Assembly (NCBI RefSeq): GCF_024171695.1
Contig: NZ_JAMTCF010000001.1
Span: 177,061 to 241,060 of the forward strand
Source: Actinosynnema pretiosum
Lineage (GTDB): Bacteria > Actinomycetota > Actinomycetes > Mycobacteriales > Pseudonocardiaceae
Length of the DNA stretch: 64,000 nt
Reading direction: 5' to 3'
Of the stretch, positions 28,760-40,260 are shown piece after piece. Every line of letters begins with the position of its first letter. Position 1 is the first letter of the stretch. The position numbers were made by a program, and so were the translations under genes. The notes beneath the pieces are model-generated. The model was not told where the DNA came from. It was given only the letters and a program-made list of their open reading frames with translations, and did not search any database.

Positions 28760-29541
28760 CCGCGCGCTTGACCGCCAGGGACGTGACCCTGCGCTACGGG
28801 GAGCGGGTCGTGTCGACCCGGCTCGCCCTGGACGTGCCGGACGGGGCGTTCACCGCCGTCGTCGGGCCCAACGCCTGCGGGAAGTCGACGCTGCTGCGCG
28901 CGTTCGTGCGGCTGCTCAAGGCTTCCGGCGGGGAGGTGGCGTTCGACGGGAGGCCGGTCGGCGACTACCCGACGAAGGCGCTGGCCCGCTCGCTCGGGTT
29001 CCTGCCGCAGGAACCCGTCGCGCCGGAGGACATCCGGGTGCGGCAGCTGGTGGCGCGCGGGCGGTTCCCGCACCAGTCGCTGCTGTCGACCTGGTCGGCC
29101 GACGACGAGGCCGCCGTCGCGCGGGCCGTGGAGGCGGCCGGGGTGGCGGAGCTGGTGGACCGGCCGGTGCGGGAGCTGTCCGGCGGGCAGCGGCAGCGGG
29201 TGTGGGTGGCGGTGGTGCTGGCCCAGGACACGCCGTACCTGCTGCTGGACGAGCCGACGTCCTTCCTGGACCTGACGCACCAGTACCAGTTGTTGGAGCT
29301 GCTGGCGGGGCTGCGCGACGAGGGGCGGACCGTGATCGCGGTGCTGCACGACGTCAACCAGGCCTGCCGGTACGCCGACCACCTCGTGGCGATGCGCGAC
29401 GGTCGGGTGGTCGCCGAGGGCGCGCCGTCCGAGATCGTGGACGCCGCGCTGGTGCGGGAGGTGTTCGACCTGCCGAGCGTGGTGGTGCCGGACCCGGTGA
29501 CCGGCACGCCGATGGTCGTGCCGGACCTCAGAGCCGGCTGA
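28756..29541 (+). CDS. Ferric-siderophore ABC importer ATPase (FepC class)
   Basis: A 261-residue ATPase. Walker A GPNACGKST, Q-loop LPQEPVAPEDIRV, signature LSGGQRQRVW, Walker B LLLDEPTSFLDL, H-loop VLHDVNQACRYADH. The Ala-Cys within the P-loop and TSFLDLTHQ motif are usual for siderophore importers. It powers the two permeases upstream. A short hairpin and T-run separate it from the NRPS gene. Confidence 0.95.
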   Translation: MTARLTARDVTLRYGERVVSTRLALDVPDGAFTAVVGPNACGKSTLLRAFVRLLKASGGEVAFDGRPVGDYPTKALARSLGFLPQEPVAPEDIRVRQLVARGRFPHQSLLSTWSADDEAAVARAVEAAGVAELVDRPVRELSGGQRQRVWVAVVLAQDTPYLLLDEPTSFLDLTHQYQLLELLAGLRDEGRTVIAVLHDVNQACRYADHLVAMRDGRVVAEGAPSEIVDAALVREVFDLPSVVVPDPVTGTPMVVPDLRAG

Positions 29542-29549
29542 CCTTTTTT
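29520..29549 (+). terminator. Possible weak terminator or attenuator before the NRPS gene
   Basis: A 5-bp GC stem (29520-29524 with 29534-29538) followed five bases later by six T residues, rare in this GC-rich sequence. It overlaps the last codons of the ATPase gene. It may reduce read-through into the NRPS gene; the stem is too short for certainty. Confidence 0.3.
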
Positions 29550-29616
29550 GCACGTCCCGTTCCCGAACCACCGAGCCCACCACGGCCCACCCACCCGACG
29601 AGAACGGGAGCCCGAG

Positions 29617-32600
29617 TTGAGCACTGCCCGAGTCCAGCCCGCCGAGAAGAGCACCACCGAGCTGCTGGAGCTGACCGGCGCCCAGCTGGGCGTGTTCAAC
29701 GCCCAGCGCCTGGAACCGGACTCGCCGCACTACGTGGTGGGCGACGTGGTGGAGGTGCGCGGCGGCGGCCCGGTGGACGCCGGGCTGCTGGCGCGCGCCG
29801 TGCGGGCCACGACGGCGGAGGCGGAGTCGTTGCGGCTGCGGGTGTTCGACACGGCGGACGGGCCGCGCCAGGTGGTGTCGGCCGAGCCGGTTCCGCTGCC
29901 GCCGGTGGTCGACCTGTCCGGTGAGGCGGACCCGGTGGCGGCGGCGCACGCGCTGGTGGAGGCGGAGCGGGCGCGCACCGCCGAGCACTGCCGGGGGATG
30001 GTGGACCGGGCGCTGTGCTCGCGCGTGGTGATCCGGTTGTCGGACGACGAGGTCTGGTACACCCAGCTCGGGCACCACCTGGTGTTCGACGGGTACACGG
30101 CGGCGATGCTGGCCCGCCGCACCGCCGCGCACTACACGGCGCTGGTGCGCGGGACGGCGGTGGCGAAGTGCCCGTTCGGCCGGTTCGCCGACCTGGTGGG
30201 GGCCGATCTGGCGTACCGGTCGAGCCCGCAGGCCGAGGCGGACCGGGCCTACTGGGTGGAGCGGTTCACGCCGCTGCCCGAGGTGGGAACCCTGGCCGAG
30301 CCGGGGGTTTCCGGCGCGCCGACGCGGACGGTGACCGCGCGGGCGGTGCTGCCCGCGTCGGCGGTGGCGCGGCTCAAGGAGGTCGCGGAGGGCTGCTCCA
30401 AGGAGGTCGGTGGCGCGGGCGCGACGTGGGGCGACGCGCTGATCGCCTGCTACGCCGCGTACCTGCACCGGGTGCTGGGGCAGGGCGAGGCGGTGTTCGC
30501 GCTGCCGCTGATGTGCCGCACCGGGAGCGCGGCGCTGCGCACCCCGGCGATGGCGGTGAACGTGCTGCCGCTGCGGGTCCCCGTGCGGGGTGGGGACCGG
30601 CTGGGCGAGCTGACCGGGCGGGTCGCGGCGCTGATGCGCGAGGTGCGGGCGCACCAGCGGTACCGGGGCGAGGACCTGCCGCGCGACCTGGCCGCGCCGG
30701 GGGCGGGCGCGCTGCTGCACGGGCGCGGGGTGAACCTGAAGGCGTTCGACCTGAAGCTGGACTTCGCGGGCGCGGCCGGGACGATGCGGAACGTGGCGGG
30801 CGGTCCGCCGGAGGACATGGGGCTCAGCGTGCTGCCGACCGGGGACGGCGGGCTGCTGCTGGGGTTCGAGGTGGACGGGCGCACGCACGACCAGGCTGCC
30901 GTCGACCGCAGGCTGGCCGGGTTCACCGCGCTGGTGACCGGGTTGTGCGCGGCGGACGCGCCGCCGGTCGCGCGGGTGGACCTGATCGGCGGGCGGGAGC
31001 GGGACGAGCTGCTGGCGCGCTGGGCGACGCCCGCGCTGCCCGGTCCCGTGGTGGACGTGCCTGAGCTGCTGGCGGGGTTGGACGCGGACGCGATCGCGTT
31101 GGCGCACAACGGGGTCTCGCTGTCCGGGGCGGAGCTGTCGGGGTGGGCGCACCGGGTGGCGCGGGTGCTGCGGGCGCGCGGGGTCGGGCCGGACGACGTG
31201 GTGGCGCTGGTGGTCCCGCGCTCGGTCGGGACCGTGGTGGGGCTGCTCGGGTCGCTGGTGGCGGGGGCGGCGTTCCTGCCGCTGGACACCGCGCACCCGG
31301 AGGCTCGGTTGCGGGAGCTGGTCGGCGGGGCGCGGATCGCGCTGGTGACGGCGGAGCTGGCGCACCTGGTGCCGGACGGGGTCGAGTCGGTGGTGCTGGA
31401 CTCGGTCGAGGTGGCCGAGGAGCTGACCGGGTACTCGTCGGAGGCGTTGGCGGAGCACGAGCTGGCGGCTCCCCGGCACCCCGAGCACCTGGCGTACGTG
31501 CTGCACACCTCAGGGTCGACCGGGAAGCCCAAGGGGGTGCTGGTGCGGCGGGGCGGGTTGGCCGCGCTGCTGCACCACCACCGGGGGATCACCGCGCCTT
31601 CGGCGGAGCGGGCGGCCGGGCGGCGGTTGCGGGTGGCGCACACCTACTCGTTCGCGTTCGACTCGGCGCTGGACCAGCTGGCGTGGTTGCTGTGCGGGCA
31701 CGAGCTGCGGTTGTACGACGCCGAGGTGGCGCGGGACGCGGACGCGCTGATGGGCGCGCTGCGGCGGGACCGGGTCGACGTGGTGGACACGACCCCGTCG
31801 CTGGCCGCGCCGCTGGTGGCGGCCGGGTTGCTGGAGGGGGATTCCCGGCCGGTGCTGCTGGTGCTGGGCGGCGAGGCGACGCCGCCCGCGCTGTGGCGCA
31901 GGGTCGTGGCGTCGGGGGTGGCCGCGCGCAACGCCTACGGGCCGACCGAGTCCACTGTGGACGCGACGGTCGCGGTGCTGTCCGGGGACGACCCGGTGAT
32001 CGGGCACCCGGTGTCCGGCACGCGGGTGTACCTGCTGGACGGGGCGCTGCGGCCGGTCCCCGAGGGCGTGGCCGGTGAGCTGCACCTGGCGGGGCCGCAG
32101 CTGGCGCGCGGGTACCTGGGGCAGCCGGGGGCGACGGCGGAGCGGTTCGTGGCCGACCCGTTCGGCGGCCCCGGCGAGCGGATGTACCGCACCGGCGACC
32201 TGGCCAGGTGGACCGCTCGGGGGCTGGAGTACCTGGGGCGGCGGGACGGTCAGGTGAAGGTGCGCGGGCACCGGGTGGAGGTCGGCGAGGTCGAGGCGGC
32301 GCTGGGGGCGCTGCCGGGTGTGGCGGCGGCTGCGGCGGACGTGCGCGCGGACGGCGGACCGGCGCGGCTGGTCGGGTACGTGGTGCCCGAGGTGGGCGCG
32401 GCGCTGACGGCGGAGTCGGTGCGGGACGCGCTGGCCGCCGACCTGCCGGACCACCTGGTGCCGTCGGTGGTGGTGCTGCTGGAGGCGCTGCCGGTGACGG
32501 TGAACGGCAAGCTGGACCGGGCGGCGCTGCCCGCGCCGCGCGTGACCGGCGGCGGGACGGCTCCGCGCACCGAGGCGGAGCGGTTGCTGTGCGCGGCGGT

Positions 32601-35600
32601 CGCCGAGGCGGTCGGGGCCGGGTCGGTCGGGGTGGACGACGACTTCTTCGCGCTGGGCGGGGACAGCATCACCGCGATCGGGGTGAGCGCCGCGCTGCGC
32701 GCGCACGGGCTCGAACTGCGCCCGCGAGACCTGCTGGGCAGGCGGGACCTGGCGGCGCTGGCGGCGTCGGCGCGGCCGGTGGGCGAGGTGGCGGCGGTGG
32801 CCGACGAGCCGACCGGTCCGGTGCCCGCGCCGCCGATCGCGCGGGCGCTGCTGGACGCCAACGCGCCGGAGGACTTCGCCGGGTACGCGCAGTGGAGCGC
32901 GCCGGTGGTGTCCGGTGTGGACGGTGCGCGGCTGGTCGCCGGGGTGCGGGCGGTGCTGGACCACCACGACGCGCTGCGGCTGATCGCGACGCCTGCGGGG
33001 CTGGTGGTCCGGCCGCGCGGGGCGGTGGCGGCGGAGACCGTGGTGCGCGAGTGGCCTGCGGGGGCGGTGGCGGCCGAGGTCGCGGCTGCGTTGGCGGGTG
33101 AGCTGGACCCGAGCACGGGTGACCTGGTGCGGGTGGCGCTGATCAGTGTTGTGGCGGGCGGTGGCGCGGGCGCGGCGGGCGCGGGAACCGGTAGCCGGGC
33201 GGAGGACGGCACGGCGGGCGACCGCACGCGGGCCAGCAGCGCGATGGGCGGCGGTGCGGCGGGCACGAACGCAGACGCGACCACGCGGACCGGCGGCGCG
33301 GCAGGTGGTGGTGCGCTGGCCGGTGGCGTGTTCGGCGATGCCGCGCGGAGTGGTGGCGCGCTGGGTAGCGGCGCGTCCGGCGGCAGCACGCCGGGCGGTG
33401 CCGTGCGAAGGGCAACCGCGCCGGGTGGCGAGGCGCTGAGTGGTGGCGCGCTGGTTCCCGGTGTTCCAGGCGGCGGAGTGCTGAGCGGCGGGGTGCCCGG
33501 TGGCGAGGCGCCGAGCGGCGGGCTACCCGGCGGGGACGTGCCCGGTGGCGTGCCGACCGGCTCCGTCCTGGTCGTCGTGCTGCACCACCTGGTGGTCGAC
33601 GGCGTCTCGTGGCGGGTGCTGCTGCCCGACCTCCAGGCCGCGTGCGCCGGGCGCGCGCTGCTGCCCGTCGGGGCGTCGTGGCGGCGGCACGCGCTGGCGC
33701 TGGCCGAGCAGGGGGCGACCGGGGCGCGGCGGGACGAGCTGCCGCACTGGCGGGCCGTGCGCGGTGACGGGTTCCGGCTCGGCGCGCGGGACCTCTCCGC
33801 CGCCGACACCGCCTCCACCGCGTCCGTCACCTCCACGACCGCCCCGCCGGAGGTCGCCGGGCCGCTGCTCGCCGACCTGACCGCCGCCTACCGGGCCGGT
33901 GCGGACGAGGTGCTGATCGCCGCGCTCGTGCTCGCGCTGCGGATCTGGCGCGGCGCGGACGACGCGGTCCCGGTCAGCACCGAGGGCCACGGGCGGGAGC
34001 TGCCCGGCGCCGACCTGTCGCGCACGGTCGGCTGGTTCACCAGCGAGTACCCGGTGCTGGTCCCGGCCGACTCGATCCGGTCCGCCGAGGCGCTGGCCGA
34101 CGCGCTCGCGGGCGGGCGCGCCGCAGGCGCGCTGGTGCGGGCCGCCAAGGAGGCCAAGCGGTCCGCTCCCGACCACGGCACGGGGTACGGCGTGCTGCGC
34201 CACCTGGACCCGGTCGCCGCCGAGGAGCTCGCCGGTCCCCCGCCGCAGCTGCTGCTCAACCACCTCGGCCGGTTCGCGCCGCTGCCCGGCGACGGGTGGC
34301 GGTTGCCGGAGCGGGACGCGTTCTCCGTGGTCGAGCCCGGTGGCAAGGCGCTCGAACAAGTGCTGGCGCTCAACAGCTTCGTGCACGCGGACGGCGCGCT
34401 CGCCGTCGAGTGGACGGCCGCCAGCGGGGTGCTCGGCGCGGACGCGGTGACCGGGCTCCAGGACGCGTGGGCGCGGGCGCTGGGAGCGCTGGCCGCGCAC
34501 GCCGGGCGGATCGGGCCCGACGGCGGCGCGCTCACCCCGTCCGACGTCCCGCTCGTCGGCCTGGACGCCGAGGAGCTGGCCGTCGTGGAGCGGGACGGGC
34601 GCGTGGTGGACGTGCTGCCCGCGACGCCGCTCCAGGTCGGGCTCGCGTTCCACACCCTGGTGCGCGCCGACGACGAGGCCGACGTGTACGTGGTGCAGGC
34701 CGTGACGCACCTGGCCGGTCGGCTGGACGCGGACCGGTTGCGCGAGGCCGCCGCCGAGCTGCTGCGGCGCACCCCGGCGCTGCGGGTGCACCTGCACACC
34801 TCCGCGTCCGGCGAGGTCGTGCAGGTCGTGCCCGCCGCCGTGCGCCTGGACTGGCGGCGGGAGCGCGGGGACGCGTTCGAGTCGGCCTGCCGGGAGGAGC
34901 TGGCGCGGCCGTTCCACCCGGACCGGCCGCCGCTGATCCGGTTCCTGCTGTGCTCGCTGTCCGAGGACGAGCACCGGCTGGTGATCACCAACCACCACGC
35001 GCTGCTCGACGGCTGGTCGATGCCGCTGGTGGGCCGGTCGCTGCTGGCCCTGTACGCCGAGCTCGGCGGTGGGCCCCGTGTTCCGCTCGCGCCGCCGCTC
35101 GGGGAGTTCCACCGCTGGCTGGCCGGGCGCGACCGGGCCGCCGCGACGAGGGCGTGGCACGACGAGCTGGCCGGGGTGGACGAGGGCACCCGGCTCGCCC
35201 CCGCGAGCACGGGCTCGCGGGTCGGCAGGCCGGAGCGGGTCTCGTTCGGGCTGGGGCAGGAGTTCAGCGCCCGGTTGACCGCGTTCGCGCGCGCCAGGGG
35301 AGTCACGGCGGCGACGGTGTTCCAGGCCGCGTGGGGCCTGCTGCTGGGCACGGTCACCGGTCGGCGGGACGTGCTGTTCGGCTGCCCGGTGTCCGGCAGG
35401 CCCGCCGAGGTCGACGGGGTCGCCACCGTGGTCGGGCAGCTCGGCGGCACGATCCCGGTGCGGGTGCGGTTCTCCCCCGCCGACACCGGGGCCGAGCTGC
35501 TGGCGCGGGTGCACGAGCACGGCGCGGCGCTGGTGGAGCACCACCACGTCGGCCTGCCCGAGCTCCAGCGCGCGGTCGGGGTGGGCGAGCTGTTCGACAC

Positions 35601-38600
35601 CATGCTGGTGGTGGAGAACTTCCCGCTCTCCAACCGCGACCGCACCACCCTCGCGCCGGGCCTTGACCTGGTCGGGGTGGACATCACCGACGCGACGCAC
35701 TACCCGCTGACCGTCGTGGTGATCCCCGGCGCGGAGATCACCGTGGGGCTGGGCTACCAGGCGCACGCGTTCGACGCGGACGCCGTGCGCGGCTACGGCC
35801 GGTGGCTGCTGCGGGTGCTGGAGGGGCTGGTCGACGGGCCGGAGCTCCCGTTGGGGCGCTTGGCCCTCCTGCCCGACGACGAGCGGGAAGCCGTGCTGCG
35901 CCTGGGGGTGGGCGCGGAGCCGTCGCGCGAGCGGGCCGGGTGCCTGGTGGAGTTCGGGCGGTGGGTGCGGCGCGAGCCGGACGCGGAGGCGGTGGTGTGC
36001 CGGGCGCGCTCGCTGAGCTACGCCGAGCTGGACCGGCGGGCGAACCGGGTGGCGAACGCGCTGATCGCGGCCGGGGTGCGCCCGCAGGACAGCGTGGCGG
36101 TGCTGCTGCCGCGCGACGTGGACCTGGTGGTGGCGCTGCTCGCGGCGTTCAAGGCGGGCGCGGTGCACGTGCCGATGGACCCCGGCTACCCGCGCGAGCG
36201 GCTGGCCGTGATGTGCGCGGAGGTCGCGCCCGCAGCGGTGATCACCACCGCCGACGTGTTGGCCGCCGGGCTCCCGGTGGACGCGCCCGCCCTGGTGCTG
36301 GACGAGTCCGAAGTGGACGGACCGGCGGAGTGGGACGCCGACCCGGTCTCGGCGCGCGCCGGGTTCAGCGAGGACTGGTTGGCGTACGTCATCTTCACCT
36401 CCGGCACCACCGGGCGCCCCAAGGCGGTCGGGGTGCCGCACCGGGGCGTGCCGAGCCTGCTGGCCCTGCAGGAGGACGTGGTCGGGGTGACCGGGCGCGA
36501 CCGGTACCTGCACTTCGCGTCGACCAGCTTCGACGTGGCGTTCTGGCAGTTCATGGTGCCGCTGCTGTCCGGCGGCACGTCGGTGATCGCGCCGGAGGAG
36601 GTGCGGGTGCCCGGCGACGAGCTGCTGGAGTACGTGCGGGAGCACCGGGTGACCGGGGTGAACCTGCTGCCCTCGTTCCTGGCCGCGATGCCGGACGACG
36701 CGGCGGTCGACCCGGACGTGTTCTTCGTGGTCGGCGCGGAGCGGCTGGACCCGGAGCTGGCGCGCCGGTGGGGCGGTCGGCGGGCGCTGTTCAACGCGTA
36801 CGGGCCGACCGAGGTCACGGTGAACTCGGTGACCTGGCGGTACTCCCCCGACGACCCCGGCCCGCTGCCGATCGGGCGGCCGGACCCGCAGGTGCGGGCG
36901 TACGTGCTGGACGGCGCGCTGCGGCCGGTCGGCGTCGGCGTGGTCGGCGAGCTGTACCTGGCGGGCCCGAAGCTGGCGCGCGGGTACCTGAACCGGCCGG
37001 GGCTGACGGCGGGCGCGTTCGTCGCCGACCCGTTCGGGCCGCCCGGCGAGCGGATGTACCGGACCGGGGACCTGGTGCGCTGGCGGCCGGACGGGAACCT
37101 GGTGTTCCTGGGCCGGGTCGACCACCAGGTGAAGGTGCGCGGGTTCCGGATCGAGCTGGCCGAGGTGGAGACCGCGCTGACCCGGCAGGACGGGGTGCGG
37201 GCCTGCGCGGTGGTCGCGCGCGGGAACCGGTTGATCGGGTACGTGATCCCGGTCGACGGGGTGGAGCTGGACCTGGCGGCGGTGCGGGCGGCGCTGGCGG
37301 AGGAGCTGCCGGAGCACGTGGTGCCGTCGGCGCTGGTGGTGCTGGACGCGCTGCCGCTCACGCCCGGCGGGAAGCTGGACCGGGCCGCGCTGCCCGAACC
37401 GGCGCGGGTCGCGGCCCCGTCGCGGGAACCGGTGACGCGCGAGGAGTCCGCGCTGCTGGCGGTGGTGCGGGAGGTGCTGGGCGCCGGGGTCGGGCTGGAC
37501 GACGAGTTCCTGTCGGTCGGCGGGGACAGCATCGTGACGCTGCAGGTGGTGTCGCGGGCCCGGCGGGCCGGGCTGGTGCTGTCGGCGCGGGACGTGTTCG
37601 ACGGCGGCACGATCGCCGGGATCGCGGCGCGCTGCGGGCGGGAAGCCGTTGCGGTGGCGGAGAAGCCGGTGGTCGGGGACGTGCCGCTGCTGCCGGTGGC
37701 GCGGGAGCTGCTGGCGCGCGCCGGTGAGCGGGCGGCCGGGTTCTGCCAGTGGACGCAGGTGTGCGTCCCGGCGGGCGCGGACGCGGCGCGGTGGGAGCGG
37801 GTGCTGGACGCGGTGCTGGAGCGGCACGACGTGCTGCGGGCCCGGCTGGTCGGGCAGGTGCTGCGGATCGCGCCGGTGGGCGGGGTGCGCGGGGCCGACG
37901 TGCTGTCGGTCGTGTCGGGCGAGGACCCGGATTCCGCCGTGGCGCGGGAGTTGGCGCGGGTGCGGGCGGAGCTGGACCCGGCGCGCGGGCCGCTGCTGCG
38001 CGCGGTGTGGGTCGACGCCGGGCCGGAGCGGCTCGGGCGGTTGCTGCTGGTGGCGCACCACCTCGTCGTGGACGGGGTGTCATGGCGGGTGCTGCTGGAC
38101 GACGTCGCGCAGGCGTTCGACGGCGGGGAGCTGGTGCGGCAGGGGCGCTCCTACGCCGGGTGGGCGCGGGAGGTCGTCGGCTCGTCGCGGGACGCGGAGC
38201 TGCCGCACTGGCGGGCGGTGCTGGCCGACCCGCCCGCGCCGCTGTTCCCGGAGCCGCTGGACCCGGTGCGGGACACCGCGTCCACGGCCGTGCACCACGT
38301 GGTGGAGGTGGGGGCCGAGGTGACGCGGGCGGTGCTGACGGCGCTGCCCGCCGCCTACCGGACCACGCCGGACACGCTGCTGCTGACCGCGCTGGCGGAC
38401 GCGGTGGCGGCCTGGCGCGGTGGGGCGCGGGACGTGCTGGTGGCGCTGGAGGGCCACGGTCGGCCGCGCGAGGCGGACCTGGCGCAGGCGGTCGGCTGGT
38501 TCACCGCCGTGCACCCGGCGCGGGTGAGCTGGCCGGACGACGACCCGGTGCGCGCGGTGAAGGCGGTGAAGGAGCACCTGGCGGCGCACGGCGACGGGCT

Positions 38601-40260
38601 CGGGCACGGGCTGCTGCGGTTGGCCGGGGAGCTGCCGGACGCGGTGGAGCCGGAGGTGGCGTTCAACTACCTCGGCCGGTTCGCGCCACCGTCCACTGTG
38701 GAGGGTGCGTGGCAGGTTCCGCCGGGGGCGGAGCCGCTGGGGTCCGGCGGCGGGGACGACATGCCGCTGCCGCAGGCCCTGGTGGTCAACGCGATGGTGC
38801 GGCACGAGGTGCTGGCGCTGCGGCTGACCTGGCCGTCCGGGCTGCCGGGCGGGGAGCGGGTCGCCGAGCTGGGCGCGCTGCTGGTGGCCGCGCTGGGGCG
38901 GCTCGCCGAGCCGGAGGTGCTGGAGCGGGCCGGGTTGACGCCGTCCGACCTGCCGCTGGTCCCGCTGGAGCAGGCGGACGTGGACGCGCTGGAGGACGCG
39001 CTGCCGGTGGCCGACGTGCTGCCGCTGACGCCGCTGCAGGAGGTGGTGCTGCGCTGGTCGCGGGCCGAGGTGGCGCGCGGGGCGCACGACCCGTACACGG
39101 TGCAGGCGGCGTTCACGATCACCGGCGGGCTGGACGTGGAAGCGCTGCGGCTGGCCGGGACCGGGCTGCTGGAGCGGCACCCGAACCTGGGCGCGGTGTT
39201 CCCGGCCGACCTTCCGGCGCAGGTGCTCCCGGCGGATCCGAGGCCGGGGTTCCGGGTGGTCGACGGGCCGGTCGAGCGGGTGCTGGCCGACGACCTGGCG
39301 GAACCGTTCGACCTGGCGGTGGGACCGCCGCTGCGGCTGACCGTCGTGCCCGGCGACGGGGGCGCGGTGCTGGTGCTGACCAGCCACCACGTGCTGTCGG
39401 ACGGCTGGTCGGCGCCGCGCATCCTCGGGGAGCTGTTCGCCCTGTACGCCGGGCGCGAGCTGCCCGAGCCCGTGCCGTTCGCCCGGTACCTGCGCTGGTT
39501 GGCGGACAACCCCGTCGACGAGGCGCGCTGGCGGCGGGAGCTGGCCGGGCTGGGCGAGGGCGACTACCTGGTCGGCTCGCGGCCCCGGCTGGTCGGGGCC
39601 GAGGACGCGGTGCTGCTGGACGTGCCGCCGGACGTCGTCGCCGCGCTGGGTGAGGCGGCGGCCCGGCACGGGGTGACGCCGGGAACCCTGGTGCAGGGCG
39701 CGTGGTCGGCGGTGCTGGCCGCGGCGTCCAGGCGGTCCGAGGTGTGCTTCGGGACGATGGTCGCGAACCGGGCGGGCGAGGTCGACGGGGTCGAGGAGAT
39801 CATCGGCCTGCTGGTCGGCACGGCCCCGGTCCGGGTCGACCTGACCGGGCCGCTGGGGGCCGCGCTGGTCGAGGCGCAGCGGCGGCAGCAGGACCTCGTC
39901 GGGCAGCAGCACGTCGGCGTCGACGCGCTGGAAGCCCTGGTGGGGCACCGGTTGTTCGACACGCTGCTGGTGTTCGAGAACTACCCGTTCGACCCGGCCG
40001 CGCTGCGCGAGCCCGCGCCGGGGCTGGAGATCACCGGCAGCCGGTTCCGGGAGCGCACGCACCACCCGCTGACCGTGACGGTCATGCCGGAGGGCGATGG
40101 GTGGCGCGCGGTGCTCGTGCCGCAGGCCGGGGTGTTCGCGGACGGCGAGGTGCGCGGGGTCGCGGACCGGTTCGGCGCGGCGCTGCGCGGGATCGCGGGC
40201 GCGCTCGACGGCGACGCGGCCGGGTTCGTGGCGGCTCTCGCGCGGGGCGGTGCGTCGTGA
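29617..40260 (+). CDS. Dimodular siderophore NRPS, C-A-T-E-C-A-T-E-C
   Basis: A 3547-residue non-ribosomal peptide synthetase. Domains in order: C1 (HHLVFDG at residue 153), A1 ([10 protein letters not shown] near 631), T1 (GGDS serine 1017), E1 (HHLVVDG at 1323, [16 protein letters not shown]), C2 (HHALLDG at 1793), A2 (TSGTTGRPK near 2261), T2 (serine 2638), E2 (HHLVVDG at 2814, FNYLGRF), C3 (HHVLSDG at 3257). No thioesterase or reductase follows C3. Manual pocket reading suggests an arginine-like A1; A2 is unclear, with some Thr-like positions. E1 holds a Gly/Ala-rich insertion at about 1180-1316. Start TTG 29617 has GGGAG upstream. C1 should accept DHB from the carrier protein. Confidence 0.95.
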   Translation: MSTARVQPAEKSTTELLELTGAQLGVFNAQRLEPDSPHYVVGDVVEVRGGGPVDAGLLARAVRATTAEAESLRLRVFDTADGPRQVVSAEPVPLPPVVDLSGEADPVAAAHALVEAERARTAEHCRGMVDRALCSRVVIRLSDDEVWYTQLGHHLVFDGYTAAMLARRTAAHYTALVRGTAVAKCPFGRFADLVGADLAYRSSPQAEADRAYWVERFTPLPEVGTLAEPGVSGAPTRTVTARAVLPASAVARLKEVAEGCSKEVGGAGATWGDALIACYAAYLHRVLGQGEAVFALPLMCRTGSAALRTPAMAVNVLPLRVPVRGGDRLGELTGRVAALMREVRAHQRYRGEDLPRDLAAPGAGALLHGRGVNLKAFDLKLDFAGAAGTMRNVAGGPPEDMGLSVLPTGDGGLLLGFEVDGRTHDQAAVDRRLAGFTALVTGLCAADAPPVARVDLIGGRERDELLARWATPALPGPVVDVPELLAGLDADAIALAHNGVSLSGAELSGWAHRVARVLRARGVGPDDVVALVVPRSVGTVVGLLGSLVAGAAFLPLDTAHPEARLRELVGGARIALVTAELAHLVPDGVESVVLDSVEVAEELTGYSSEALAEHELAAPRHPEHLAYVLHTSGSTGKPKGVLVRRGGLAALLHHHRGITAPSAERAAGRRLRVAHTYSFAFDSALDQLAWLLCGHELRLYDAEVARDADALMGALRRDRVDVVDTTPSLAAPLVAAGLLEGDSRPVLLVLGGEATPPALWRRVVASGVAARNAYGPTESTVDATVAVLSGDDPVIGHPVSGTRVYLLDGALRPVPEGVAGELHLAGPQLARGYLGQPGATAERFVADPFGGPGERMYRTGDLARWTARGLEYLGRRDGQVKVRGHRVEVGEVEAALGALPGVAAAAADVRADGGPARLVGYVVPEVGAALTAESVRDALAADLPDHLVPSVVVLLEALPVTVNGKLDRAALPAPRVTGGGTAPRTEAERLLCAAVAEAVGAGSVGVDDDFFALGGDSITAIGVSAALRAHGLELRPRDLLGRRDLAALAASARPVGEVAAVADEPTGPVPAPPIARALLDANAPEDFAGYAQWSAPVVSGVDGARLVAGVRAVLDHHDALRLIATPAGLVVRPRGAVAAETVVREWPAGAVAAEVAAALAGELDPSTGDLVRVALISVVAGGGAGAAGAGTGSRAEDGTAGDRTRASSAMGGGAAGTNADATTRTGGAAGGGALAGGVFGDAARSGGALGSGASGGSTPGGAVRRATAPGGEALSGGALVPGVPGGGVLSGGVPGGEAPSGGLPGGDVPGGVPTGSVLVVVLHHLVVDGVSWRVLLPDLQAACAGRALLPVGASWRRHALALAEQGATGARRDELPHWRAVRGDGFRLGARDLSAADTASTASVTSTTAPPEVAGPLLADLTAAYRAGADEVLIAALVLALRIWRGADDAVPVSTEGHGRELPGADLSRTVGWFTSEYPVLVPADSIRSAEALADALAGGRAAGALVRAAKEAKRSAPDHGTGYGVLRHLDPVAAEELAGPPPQLLLNHLGRFAPLPGDGWRLPERDAFSVVEPGGKALEQVLALNSFVHADGALAVEWTAASGVLGADAVTGLQDAWARALGALAAHAGRIGPDGGALTPSDVPLVGLDAEELAVVERDGRVVDVLPATPLQVGLAFHTLVRADDEADVYVVQAVTHLAGRLDADRLREAAAELLRRTPALRVHLHTSASGEVVQVVPAAVRLDWRRERGDAFESACREELARPFHPDRPPLIRFLLCSLSEDEHRLVITNHHALLDGWSMPLVGRSLLALYAELGGGPRVPLAPPLGEFHRWLAGRDRAAATRAWHDELAGVDEGTRLAPASTGSRVGRPERVSFGLGQEFSARLTAFARARGVTAATVFQAAWGLLLGTVTGRRDVLFGCPVSGRPAEVDGVATVVGQLGGTIPVRVRFSPADTGAELLARVHEHGAALVEHHHVGLPELQRAVGVGELFDTMLVVENFPLSNRDRTTLAPGLDLVGVDITDATHYPLTVVVIPGAEITVGLGYQAHAFDADAVRGYGRWLLRVLEGLVDGPELPLGRLALLPDDEREAVLRLGVGAEPSRERAGCLVEFGRWVRREPDAEAVVCRARSLSYAELDRRANRVANALIAAGVRPQDSVAVLLPRDVDLVVALLAAFKAGAVHVPMDPGYPRERLAVMCAEVAPAAVITTADVLAAGLPVDAPALVLDESEVDGPAEWDADPVSARAGFSEDWLAYVIFTSGTTGRPKAVGVPHRGVPSLLALQEDVVGVTGRDRYLHFASTSFDVAFWQFMVPLLSGGTSVIAPEEVRVPGDELLEYVREHRVTGVNLLPSFLAAMPDDAAVDPDVFFVVGAERLDPELARRWGGRRALFNAYGPTEVTVNSVTWRYSPDDPGPLPIGRPDPQVRAYVLDGALRPVGVGVVGELYLAGPKLARGYLNRPGLTAGAFVADPFGPPGERMYRTGDLVRWRPDGNLVFLGRVDHQVKVRGFRIELAEVETALTRQDGVRACAVVARGNRLIGYVIPVDGVELDLAAVRAALAEELPEHVVPSALVVLDALPLTPGGKLDRAALPEPARVAAPSREPVTREESALLAVVREVLGAGVGLDDEFLSVGGDSIVTLQVVSRARRAGLVLSARDVFDGGTIAGIAARCGREAVAVAEKPVVGDVPLLPVARELLARAGERAAGFCQWTQVCVPAGADAARWERVLDAVLERHDVLRARLVGQVLRIAPVGGVRGADVLSVVSGEDPDSAVARELARVRAELDPARGPLLRAVWVDAGPERLGRLLLVAHHLVVDGVSWRVLLDDVAQAFDGGELVRQGRSYAGWAREVVGSSRDAELPHWRAVLADPPAPLFPEPLDPVRDTASTAVHHVVEVGAEVTRAVLTALPAAYRTTPDTLLLTALADAVAAWRGGARDVLVALEGHGRPREADLAQAVGWFTAVHPARVSWPDDDPVRAVKAVKEHLAAHGDGLGHGLLRLAGELPDAVEPEVAFNYLGRFAPPSTVEGAWQVPPGAEPLGSGGGDDMPLPQALVVNAMVRHEVLALRLTWPSGLPGGERVAELGALLVAALGRLAEPEVLERAGLTPSDLPLVPLEQADVDALEDALPVADVLPLTPLQEVVLRWSRAEVARGAHDPYTVQAAFTITGGLDVEALRLAGTGLLERHPNLGAVFPADLPAQVLPADPRPGFRVVDGPVERVLADDLAEPFDLAVGPPLRLTVVPGDGGAVLVLTSHHVLSDGWSAPRILGELFALYAGRELPEPVPFARYLRWLADNPVDEARWRRELAGLGEGDYLVGSRPRLVGAEDAVLLDVPPDVVAALGEAAARHGVTPGTLVQGAWSAVLAAASRRSEVCFGTMVANRAGEVDGVEEIIGLLVGTAPVRVDLTGPLGAALVEAQRRQQDLVGQQHVGVDALEALVGHRLFDTLLVFENYPFDPAALREPAPGLEITGSRFRERTHHPLTVTVMPEGDGWRAVLVPQAGVFADGEVRGVADRFGAALRGIAGALDGDAAGFVAALARGGAS
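33150..33565 (+). repeat. In-frame Gly/Ala-rich repeat insertion in epimerization domain 1
   Basis: About 415 bp of degenerate repeats (GGCGGCGNG, GGTGGCGCGCTG types) coding Gly/Ala/Ser/Pro-rich sequence. They lie between the strand ALISVV and the strand [13 protein letters not shown] of E1. In E2 the same position has only a short loop (DAGPERLG). The reading frame is intact. Confidence 0.8.

Noticed and set aside
29548-29616. TTG at 29548 as the NRPS start
   Set aside because: It lies directly after the T-run hairpin with no ribosome site, and the extra 23 residues are not like a C-domain N-terminus. TTG 29617 has GGGAG upstream.
33523-38061. 1512-residue open frame opposite the NRPS
   Set aside because: Antisense shadow of NRPS modules; Arg/Gln/His-rich and without motifs.
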